Shown: one piece after another, positions 1 through 5,891 of the stretch | Layout of the letters: each line of letters opens with the position of its first letter | How positions within the stretch are numbered: position 1 is the stretch's first letter | Made by a program: the position numbers and the translations under genes | Assembly (NCBI RefSeq): GCF_002014855.1 | Contig: NZ_MUYV01000021.1 | Coordinates: 1 to 37,831, forward strand | Direction: 5' to 3' | Length of the DNA stretch: 37,831 nucleotides | From: Moraxella porci DSM 25326 | GTDB taxonomy: Bacteria; Pseudomonadota; Gammaproteobacteria; Pseudomonadales; Moraxellaceae | Notes under the pieces: model-generated | What the model was told of the DNA's origin: nothing | Seen by the model: only the letters and a program-made list of their open reading frames with translations | Database searches by the model: none

Positions 1-87
1 CGCTACTTGATGTGGCGGTGTTTTTGTTGGGTAATATGAATTAGTGGTTTTGCACTGTTTAAATTAAAACAAAAAATCAGTCCTATA

Positions 88-162
88 TGAACCCAAACCG
101 CACCCTAAAAGTTAGACAACCTTTGAGGTGCATTATATATGGCAAAAAAATCATTTAGATGA
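88..162 (+). mobile_element. Possible IS3-type insertion sequence end with aborted OrfA start
   Basis: The stretch reads like the terminal region of an IS3-family element: a CACCCTAAAAGTTAGACA segment at 101-118 is followed by a short ATG frame (139-162) that starts MAKKSF and then stops. IS3-type OrfA proteins commonly begin with a similar lysine-rich start, so this may be the scar of a deleted insertion sequence. No other transposase sequence follows and no matching far end is visible. The call rests on resemblance only. Confidence 0.25.
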
Positions 163-199
163 AAAAAGTTGCAGTTGTTTATTGTGAGATGAAAATATC

Positions 200-394
200 A
201 TGATGCAGATTCGGCTCAATGAAGAATCTATTGCTATGCAGGGCAATTTACCATCAGCGGTGGTCAATGCTGTTATCCAGGCAATGGAATCACATTCTGC
301 GCTTTCAGCATTATTACTACAACCTGATTCAAAATCATTAGAGATTGTAAAATCCGTGATTTATAAGATATTAAAATCAGGGGGAGCAATTTGA
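200..394 (+). CDS. Small hypothetical protein (64 aa)
   Basis: I do not recognise this gene. It encodes a 64-residue soluble protein, mostly helix-forming, without cysteines, a signal peptide or a membrane segment. The start is doubled (ATGATG at 200-205) with only a weak upstream purine stretch. Its stop codon overlaps a TTG at 391 that opens the next, damaged frame, and GGGGGAG just before that TTG could serve as a ribosome-binding site. The overlap suggests the two formed a translationally coupled pair. It sits at the edge of a mobilizable element, so a plasmid-type accessory role is a reasonable guess but cannot be shown. Confidence 0.45.
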   Translation: MMQIRLNEESIAMQGNLPSAVVNAVIQAMESHSALSALLLQPDSKSLEIVKSVIYKILKSGGAI

Positions 395-540
395 TATATG
401 ATATAAATCACAATTATCGGAGCAACACAGAATCGGATCGAATAGATTTGGGTGTTGTAAAGATGGGGTTTATACCGTAAATTTAACAGATGATACACTG
501 CGAGTGGCAGCTTATATGCGAGCGGTCAATACCGCTCCAA
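391..540 (+). pseudogene. Frameshifted, truncated second gene of the small pair
   Basis: Starting from TTG 391, one frame reads IYDINHNYRSNTESD and continues to GVVKMG before stopping at 478-480. Shifting by one base at the AAAG near 458-462 gives VVKDGVYTVNLTDDTLRVAA, which continues cleanly to about 535. The simplest explanation is loss of one A from an AAAA run. After about 535 the frame runs into sequence antisense to the mobilization gene and loses protein character, so the gene also seems cut off at its 3' end. The family is not recognised. The GGGGGAG upstream and the 4-nt overlap with the preceding gene support real former coding. Confidence 0.45.
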
Positions 541-1059
541 ATTATCCTTCAAAATCTTTTCGACACGGCTGGTGTGCTCGGCAATTTGCTTGTGCATATC
601 ATCCAGCATTGCTTTACTGACTTCAACATCATGACCTGTATTGAGTGCTTTGGCAATTTGGTTGATGTTTACGCCTAGGCGATACAACTCGTAATTGTTC
701 CGTCTTAGGTTTTCCATCTCAAATCCTAGCAACTCATACTTGCCGTATAGATTGCTTCTCACAAGGCAACGCAAGTAGTGCTGGATTGAACTATCAGTCG
801 ATTGTGCAATTTTAGCTAAATTATCATAATCGGCTTGTAGCACGCTAAACTGTATGCGTTTGGTGTCTTTTGAGTTGATTGCTGGCTCGTCCAATCGCTC
901 TTGCTTGACCATATCAATGACGGTAGCACCGTTCATCTTTTCGTTAATCAGATGCAAAATCGCCTTGGTTCTGCTCTTTGAGCCAAGCACATTTTGGGCG
1001 AAATTTCGCAAAAAATCACGATGTTCTTGGGTTAATCCCTTGAGCAAAAAAGTAGCCAT
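526..1059 (-). CDS. mobC: MobC-like plasmid mobilization relaxosome protein
   Basis: The 177-residue product resembles MobC-type accessory relaxosome proteins, which bind the origin of transfer and help the relaxase reach its nick site. The C-terminal half carries the family signature NNYELYRLGVNINQIAKALN (about residues 123-142), like the 'RxGxNINQIARxLN' motif of bacterial mobilisation proteins. It is followed by a charged, probably coiled helix. The middle section (about residues 70-110) fits a ribbon-helix-helix DNA-binding fold. ATG 1059 is preferred because GGGGGA lies just upstream; a TTG three bases earlier is also possible. The gene reads away from the predicted oriT, as expected, but no relaxase gene follows it. 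A 7-bp hairpin (520-537) overlaps the stop codon. TraJ-like function is an alternative. Confidence 0.72.
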   Translation of the reverse strand: MATFLLKGLTQEHRDFLRNFAQNVLGSKSRTKAILHLINEKMNGATVIDMVKQERLDEPAINSKDTKRIQFSVLQADYDNLAKIAQSTDSSIQHYLRCLVRSNLYGKYELLGFEMENLRRNNYELYRLGVNINQIAKALNTGHDVEVSKAMLDDMHKQIAEHTSRVEKILKDNLERY

Positions 1060-1080
1060 CAATCCCCCAAAAGATCAAAA

Positions 1081-1200
1081 AGTCAGCGGTAGCTGGTCGC
1101 TTGGTGCGACACTATAATCATGCCAGTGCCATGATTATAGCACAGAAATATATATTTTTGTCGGCGGTAGCCTATCCTGCAATCTAAAATAATCAAAGCA
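1081..1200 (+). other. oriT: Predicted IncP-like origin of transfer (oriT) with nic motif
   Basis: Between the divergent mobC-like and traK-like genes lies TATCCTGC at 1173-1180. It matches the nic core of IncP/MOBP plasmids (YATCCTG/Y), with the predicted nick between 1179 and 1180. The octamer GCGGTAGC occurs just before it (1164-1171) and again at 1086-1093. A perfect 11-bp inverted repeat with a 7-nt loop lies at 1112-1140. Position, motif and flanking mobC and TraL genes agree with an oriT. The intergenic space 1060-1428 holds no other gene. Confidence 0.65.
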
Positions 1201-1305
1201 AAAACTTGGTTTATCGGACTGATTTGCTTCTGTCTGATTTTTTATTCTGGCAGTTTGGTGTAAATAAGTGGCATGTAGATACGTGTGGTAAACTTTAGTC
1301 AAATA

Positions 1306-1405
1306 TAGTTAATTTTGGTCAAATATTATCAATTTTTGGATTGTAGAATGTAAGTTTTTGGTTAATAATAGTAAACTATAATCAATTTTAGTTAATTTTG
1401 GTCAA
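1306..1405 (+). repeat. 17-bp perfect direct repeats upstream of the TraK-like gene
   Basis: TAGTTAATTTTGGTCAA occurs identically at 1306-1322 and 1389-1405, 83 bp apart (about eight helical turns). Partial relatives lie nearby (AACTTTAGTCAA near 1291, ATCAATTTTAGTT at 1381). The repeats lie in the spacer between oriT and the TraK-like gene. They may be binding sites for that protein or an autoregulatory operator. This is inference from position and repetition. Confidence 0.5.
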
Positions 1406-1428
1406 TTTTTTGAATTGGAGCTACAAAA

Positions 1429-1890
1429 ATGGGAAGAAAATTACTCACCACTGCTGCAATACGCCGAATTATTAGCTTGCGAACTGATGAAAATTCAAAC
1501 CATACTTTTGCAGATATTGCTAAAACGATTCGTGATGAGTTTGGTATTGATGTATCTATGCATGCAGTCAGAAAGGCTTACAATAAACACAAAGATACAC
1601 TACCATCGTTTGTACCAAATGTTAAGCTTGTATCAACAGTACAAAGCGAATCAAACAGCAGGATGGCAGATGGCGGTATTGTCACACAGGCTGTCAAAGA
1701 AGCAGATAGGGTGGCAAGTGAACAATACTTGTCAAAAAAAATGCCGTCACGCACTTCAGGTGGGCGAGTTCTTGAAGATTGGGAGAAGTCGGCTCAGAAG
1801 TTCTTAAGTTTGTCGCATGATGAAATGATTGAAAAATTAAATTCAGGAACTTTGATAGAGGAAATTAACGATCTAAGTGACTTTGAATAG
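1429..1890 (+). CDS. TraK-like oriT-binding / helix-turn-helix protein
   Basis: The 153-residue product has an N-terminal region (about residues 6-50) that reads like a helix-turn-helix. It contains AAIRRIISLR, then TFADIAKTIRDEFGIDV and HAVRKAYNKHKDTL, resembling resolvase- or homeodomain-type DNA-binding modules. The C-terminal part is polar and acidic with no recognised domain. It lies between oriT and a TraL-type ATPase, the position of traK in the IncP Tra1 region, where TraK binds and bends oriT DNA. Sequence identity to TraK itself is not evident to me, so the role is inferred from context. GGAG lies nine bases before the ATG. Two 17-bp direct repeats just upstream could be its binding sites. 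Confidence 0.5.
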   Translation: MGRKLLTTAAIRRIISLRTDENSNHTFADIAKTIRDEFGIDVSMHAVRKAYNKHKDTLPSFVPNVKLVSTVQSESNSRMADGGIVTQAVKEADRVASEQYLSKKMPSRTSGGRVLEDWEKSAQKFLSLSHDEMIEKLNSGTLIEEINDLSDFE

Positions 1891-1925
1891 ATTTCTCTAA
1901 AAGATGCCAAAATTGTTAAAATACC

Positions 1926-1965
1926 ATATATAGTGATTGATTTTTATTAAACTTCTATATATAGT
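1926..1965 (+). promoter_or_regulatory. Repeated ATATATAGT motif upstream of traL-like gene
   Basis: ATATATAGT occurs at 1926-1934 and 1957-1965, 31 bp apart (about three helical turns). The second copy is part of the palindrome CTATATATAG. The AT-rich spacer precedes the TraL-like gene and could include a promoter or operator. No consensus promoter pair is convincing. Confidence 0.3.
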
Positions 1966-2024
1966 ATATTGATGTGTAAATCTTAACTCACTCACGACAA
2001 TTTTTAGGTAATAGGAGAAGTCTT

Positions 2025-2759
2025 ATGGGAATCCCAAATAATTCTTTACACTTAGTAATGCAATCAAAAGGTGGATCTGGAAAATCTGTATGCTCTTTTT
2101 TGCTGTCGCAATATTTCGTTGATCGACTGAGGGTTGATGGTGTACAACTGGTTGATACAGATCCTAATAATAAAACTTTAAGCTCGTTTAAAGGTCTGAA
2201 GGTCAAAGAGATAGATATTTTGACAGGAGTGGGTATGGAGAAACTGATTGATCCCGCGAAGTTTGATATTTTTATCAATGATTTTTTGGATTCAGATAAG
2301 CCTATGGTTGTTGATACCGGCTCAGGCGATTATCTTGCTATTGTAAGTTACTTCAATACAAATAATGTGATAAACCATCTGATTGAGGCAAATAAAGAGG
2401 TTTATATTCACTGCCCAATTAATTTTGGACAGTCATCACGTGATACGCTGCATTGTTTTGTATTTCTGGCCACCTCCTTTCCTCAGGTAAAGATGGTTGC
2501 TTGGGAAAATGAATTTTTTGGATTGCCGTCTGCTGAAAAGGTTAACTTGCAGAATCTGCCCAATTATGTAGGTGCGGTAAAGCTGTCAAAGCGCCAAGCT
2601 GATACTTTTGAGAGAGATTTTGCAAGCGTTTTGATAAATCGATTGACATTTGAAGAGGTTCGTATGGGATTGCATCCGCAATTTAAGTTTATGAATATTG
2701 CTCGAATTGCGCGCATTAAAAATGAAACGTTTGAACAGATTGATAATATTTTTAACTAA
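2025..2759 (+). CDS. traL: TraL-type conjugal transfer ATPase (ParA/MinD-like P-loop)
   Basis: The 244-residue protein has a deviant Walker A, KGGSGKS at residues 15-21, followed by VDTDPNN (43-49) and a Walker-B-like VVDTGSG near residue 95. As I recall IncP TraL, the layout matches closely. It has the start 'hxhVxQxKGGxGKS', a TDPxNxT segment, the VVDxGSxxxxxLxxY region, a later FPQ...WxNxxFG segment and an RDFxxxLxxRLTFxE stretch near the C-terminus. TraL is a cytoplasmic transfer-region protein of uncertain exact role, and it is distinct from plasmid-partition ParA. AGGAG precedes the ATG. No ParB-like gene follows, which also argues against partition. A strong hairpin ends the transcription unit. 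Confidence 0.72.
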   Translation: MGIPNNSLHLVMQSKGGSGKSVCSFLLSQYFVDRLRVDGVQLVDTDPNNKTLSSFKGLKVKEIDILTGVGMEKLIDPAKFDIFINDFLDSDKPMVVDTGSGDYLAIVSYFNTNNVINHLIEANKEVYIHCPINFGQSSRDTLHCFVFLATSFPQVKMVAWENEFFGLPSAEKVNLQNLPNYVGAVKLSKRQADTFERDFASVLINRLTFEEVRMGLHPQFKFMNIARIARIKNETFEQIDNIFN

Positions 2760-2834
2760 TATCCTGCATGGTGTTGGGTGAGTGAGATCTGTGTTAATAG
2801 AATGGGAAAATAAAGAAAGCAATCCCACTTCGCC

Positions 2835-2875
2835 AATACATTAAAGACCTTGAATATCAAGGTCTTTAATGTATT
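2835..2875. terminator. Bidirectional terminator between traL-like and integrase genes
   Basis: A perfect 19-bp stem (2835-2853 with 2857-2875) and a 3-nt loop lie between two convergent genes. T-rich sequence follows the stem on the plus strand. It can end transcripts from both sides. Confidence 0.8.
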
Positions 2876-2949
2876 TTTCCCACTTCCCCAGGAATCCCAG
2901 TTGTTGGGAAGGTTATAAAGCCGAGGCTATAATGATGAATTCGAGTGAA

Positions 2950-4161
2950 TCAGCTCTTTTCGAGTTTATCAATCCAATTGCTGTAAAAATCCATCAATTT
3001 TCTCCTGTCTTCTAGATATTGAGCTTTGTTATACACACCGCGAACCCCGTTAACTTGATGAGCTAAAGAAAATTCAATAACTCGTTCATCAAATTTATAA
3101 CCGTTTTCATCAGTAAAATCATTAAGCTTAGTGCTTGCGATATGGCGGAATCCGTGCAAGGTTTGCTCACCATGATAGCCTAATTTTTTTAGATAATTTC
3201 TGAAGCGCTGAGTGGTACACGGTTGATTAAGTGTGGCGCGAGAAGGAAAAAGGTAGGGGCTAACACCAGTCCAGGTTTTCAGCTCTGTTAGTAGATTGAT
3301 TACAGAGCTGGATAGTGGGACTATGTGGGTACGACGTTTTTTCATGCGATTGGCTGGAATTTCCCAGATTTTATTTTCAAAGTCAAATTCACACCATTTG
3401 GCCTGAGTGAGTTCATTGGGGCGCAAAAAGGTGCGAGACAGTATTTGCAGATAAAGTCTTACAATGTCATTATCTATATTCGCAATCGCTTTTAGTAAAT
3501 CAGGTAGTTCGTATTCGCTGACATGAGCTAAATTAGAGCTGGGATGATTTTTCTTAAGGTGATTTTCAATTTTATTGATGGGATTTCTTGTTGCAATATC
3601 ATGCACAATTGCATAATCGTAAATATTTCGGCAGTGAGTGCGCACACGATTAGCTGTTTCTATCATGAAATCACCTTTGACATTTTTCTTTTGATAGATT
3701 TCAAGGAATAAATCTAACCATTCCTGCGGTTTGATGCGATTAATTGGACGGTTACGCATTTTTGGATAAATGTGATTTGCCAGCCGCTCGGCGGTCTTTT
3801 TTGCATTATCGTTAGACCAATTTGATGCTACTTTTTGATCCTCAATCCATTTTTTTGCAACCGCTTCGAATGTTAGAGAGTGTTTTGAGCGTTTTGCATT
3901 AACTTCACCATTGTTTATTTTTTGCATAAAAATGCGAGCAGCTTCACGAGCAGCGCTTCCCGTAATCTCAGGATAGCTGCCGAGCCCGGCGATCTGCCAT
4001 TTTAAATTATCAGGATTTTTGTAGCGAATTCTCCATTGCTTACCACCTTCCGGTGTAAGTCTTAAATATAAAGTGCCTCCATCAATTTTACCATCTGGTA
4101 TGTCTTGAGCTGATTTAAAACTTGGATCATGCTTCAGTGATTTGATGGTTGTATCAGACAT
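2950..4161 (-). CDS. P4-type tyrosine integrase of the ssrA-integrated element
   Basis: The 403-residue protein is a phage-P4-type site-specific recombinase. The N-terminal DUF4102-like domain (residues 1-90) includes DGGTLYLRLTPEGGKQWRIR; a core-binding domain spans about 95-195 and the catalytic domain about 215-395. Visible active-site residues are R247 (TFLRPNEL), K274/K275, H336 and R339 (LHGFRH), H368 and the nucleophile Y377 (GVYNKA). The frame stays open upstream into ssrA, but the family start is best matched by ATG 4161, and the upstream part is repeat-derived, low-complexity sequence. ATGs at about 4194 and 4209 cannot be excluded, and no strong ribosome-binding site is seen at any. 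Location beside the tmRNA 3' end is typical, as this family often targets tRNA or tmRNA ends. Confidence 0.9.
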   Translation of the reverse strand: MSDTTIKSLKHDPSFKSAQDIPDGKIDGGTLYLRLTPEGGKQWRIRYKNPDNLKWQIAGLGSYPEITGSAAREAARIFMQKINNGEVNAKRSKHSLTFEAVAKKWIEDQKVASNWSNDNAKKTAERLANHIYPKMRNRPINRIKPQEWLDLFLEIYQKKNVKGDFMIETANRVRTHCRNIYDYAIVHDIATRNPINKIENHLKKNHPSSNLAHVSEYELPDLLKAIANIDNDIVRLYLQILSRTFLRPNELTQAKWCEFDFENKIWEIPANRMKKRRTHIVPLSSSVINLLTELKTWTGVSPYLFPSRATLNQPCTTQRFRNYLKKLGYHGEQTLHGFRHIASTKLNDFTDENGYKFDERVIEFSLAHQVNGVRGVYNKAQYLEDRRKLMDFYSNWIDKLEKS

Positions 4162-4261
4162 AGGGTATTTTTTTATTTCATGCTTGTACATTTTTTGATA
4201 AGTCTCCATGCTGTTAATATAAAGGATGGTTTGGTTTAACATTGCCTTTACAAAAAACAAA

Positions 4262-4397
4262 TTTGTTCCTTTGTAAAAATAAATTTGTACCTTATAAAAA
4301 AACAAATCTGATGGTCGAATTATAACAAAAGTACCCTTAAAAAAACAATTTGTACCTTTGAAAAAATCAACTATAAAGATACAAGGAAAGGTACAAA
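4262..4397. repeat. Cluster of TTTGTACCTT repeats between integrase and attachment site
   Basis: TTTGTACCTTT-like elements lie at 4262-4272 (one mismatch), 4284-4294 and 4349-4359. A variant is at 4328-4338 and an inverted copy, AAAGGTACAAA, at 4387-4397. Copies are separated by A-rich runs, and the first three start 22 and 65 bp apart. Location between int and the ssrA attachment site fits arm-type integrase sites or sites for an excision factor or regulator. The role is inferred. Confidence 0.5.
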
Positions 4398-4442
4398 AAA
4401 TCTTTGAATGTGTGTATTTAAGCGTATTAATACATACCAAAC

Positions 4443-4478
4443 AAAAACCCCTGAAACCTAGTGGTTTCAGGGGTTTTT
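4443..4478 (-). terminator. Terminator downstream of ssrA
   Basis: A perfect 16-bp stem (4443-4458 with 4463-4478) with loop TAGT has an A-run on one side and a T-run on the other, so it can act in both directions. It lies 42 nt past the tmRNA 3' end and separates ssrA from the integrase gene, which is read in the same direction. Confidence 0.85.
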
Positions 4479-4520
4479 GAGAGATTTTAGCTGATATAAT
4501 CAACTGGGTTTTTATGTATT

Positions 4521-4548
4521 TGGTGGAGATGGCGGGAGTTGAACCCGC
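4521..4548. other. Predicted attachment site (att) in the ssrA 3' end
   Basis: The last bases of ssrA (T-arm, acceptor strand and CCA) sit next to the integrase and its candidate arm sites, the usual target for this integrase family. A second copy of this segment would mark the other element end. I found none elsewhere in the window, so the partner site is either to the left of position 1 or lost. Exact crossover bases cannot be fixed from one copy. Confidence 0.5.
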
Positions 4549-4879
4549 GTCCGCCAGCACTACATCTATGACTCTACATGCTTAGACTCTGTCTTTGGCT
4601 TTAGCCCGCACCGATCCGACAGTCAGGATGGATTGGGCGATTTGCTGAAAGTTTCGCTTGAAGCATCACAACGCTACTTCAAGCTAGCCTCTGTGCGTTC
4701 GCATCGGGGAGAGCAACCAGACCAAAGGCAATCTGTGCCGTCCCAAGCAGCCCTTAGGCTGCTAGTGCGTAAGTTTCGTCGTTTGCGACTATTTTAAATG
4801 TATGTTTATTTACAAGAGTCACACGCTCTTGACATGCATCATTAGGTTTCGCTACCAGCGTCGAAGCCAGAACATCCCC
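4521..4879 (-). ncRNA. ssrA: tmRNA (transfer-messenger RNA)
   Basis: This one-piece tmRNA of about 359 nt rescues stalled ribosomes by trans-translation. The 5' end GGGGATG pairs with CATCTCC before the 3' CCA (one G-U pair) to form the acceptor stem. The T-arm GGTTCAACTCC lies near the 3' end. The tag frame, after AGTC, reads ANDETYALAA then TAA, the tag I associate with Acinetobacter and relatives. The 3' CCA is encoded. A consensus-like promoter lies upstream and a strong terminator follows. The intact 3' end shows that the inserted element restored it. Confidence 0.95.
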
Positions 4880-4890
4880 TTGATGAGTCG

Positions 4891-4919
4891 ATTATGACAA
4901 AACCCAGTGCGTTTGTCAA
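4891..4919 (-). promoter_or_regulatory. ssrA promoter
   Basis: On the minus strand a perfect -35 TTGACA (4919-4914) is followed by a 17-bp spacer and -10 CATAAT (4896-4891). Transcription would start around 4884, a few bases before the mature tmRNA 5' end, which fits later trimming by RNase P. Confidence 0.8.
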
Positions 4920-4933
4920 GTTTGAGCGTCAGA

Positions 4934-5767
4934 TCAGCGCTCTGAATAATTTGGCATGGCGGTAGGTTTGCCTTGTTTGTCGATATAATAGGCTTGATCG
5001 CCATCGACGACATAAGCTGCGCCTGCCAAAAAGTCATAGACCAGATCATACTTGATGTCAATGACGACTTGGCCTGTCTTATCGATGAAGCCGTATTTGT
5101 GCAGTGCCACACCATCAGCGTCAGTTTCGCCAGTTTTTAAAGTGACAGCGGCCAGCCCTTCAGAAAAATCTTTGGCCGAATCAAAGCTGGGTGCGATGGC
5201 GACTTTGCCCGATTTGTCCAGATAGCCATAGCGATCGCCTTGTTTAAACAGCACCAAGCCTTCTTCGAACCAGTCGCCGACGACCTCATATTGCGGCTTG
5301 ATGATCACTTTGCCTTTGGTGTCAATAAAGCCGTATTTGCCATGTTGTTCGATTTTAGCACGCCCCTCCCAAAAACCCCACGCATCGGTGTATTGTGGCT
5401 TGATGGCGACTTTGCCTGAGGTATTAAGATAGCCGTATTTGTCATTTTGGCGATACAATGCCAAGCCATCACTGAACGGATACGCTTCTTGGTAGATGAT
5501 CGGGATGATGATCTTGCCTGATTCATTGACATAGCCGTATCGGTCGTCTTTGATCACAGGTGCCAAGCCCTCAGCATAGCCACAGTCTGACCCGATGGTA
5601 GCGAATTCCACATCATCAGGCAGGGCGAGGGCTGTACAGGCAGGCAGATCTTCTTCATCAAAAGTGTGCGTACTGATGACAGCGTGGGACATCATCGGCA
5701 TCATCAGTGCCAATAGCAGCCATCCTGTGCGCTGTGAATAAGATGAGGTATGGGTTTGAATGGTCAT
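4934..5767 (-). CDS. Secreted WG-repeat protein
   Basis: The 277-residue protein starts with a signal peptide (about residues 1-29, LLLALMMPMMSHA). It then carries at least five WG-type repeats of about 32-38 residues, each with a core like 'KYGFIDxxGKVxIxPxY' and a following 'F.EGLA' (from about residue 75 to 260). WG repeats form beta-rich folds often used for binding at the cell surface or periplasm; the partner is not predictable here. Two cysteines (44 and 62) precede the repeats and could form a disulfide. GAGAG upstream supports ATG 5767. The stop is only 15 bp from the ssrA promoter. It appears to be a single-gene unit. Confidence 0.85.
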   Translation of the reverse strand: MTIQTHTSSYSQRTGWLLLALMMPMMSHAVISTHTFDEEDLPACTALALPDDVEFATIGSDCGYAEGLAPVIKDDRYGYVNESGKIIIPIIYQEAYPFSDGLALYRQNDKYGYLNTSGKVAIKPQYTDAWGFWEGRAKIEQHGKYGFIDTKGKVIIKPQYEVVGDWFEEGLVLFKQGDRYGYLDKSGKVAIAPSFDSAKDFSEGLAAVTLKTGETDADGVALHKYGFIDKTGQVVIDIKYDLVYDFLAGAAYVVDGDQAYYIDKQGKPTAMPNYSER

Positions 5768-5891
5768 GATAACTCTCGATCAATTAACAAGGATCGCGAT
5801 GACTAAGCATGGCGATCAAAAGCGCTATTTTGGCATAAATTGCTGTAAATTGCCATCACCAAAAGCGCATCTAAGTCGTCTATGGTCGTCT

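Noticed and set aside
520..537. Hairpin at the mobC stop as a terminator
   Set aside because: GAGCGGT/ACCGCTC pairs well, but no T-run follows on the minus strand and it overlaps the stop codon.
2025..2759. ParA plasmid-partition protein
   Set aside because: The P-loop fits ParA/MinD in general, but the C-terminal half matches TraL and no ParB-like gene or centromere follows.
4162..4560. N-terminal extension of the integrase frame into ssrA
   Set aside because: The extra 133 codons come from repeats, a terminator and the tmRNA gene. The family start fits ATG 4161.
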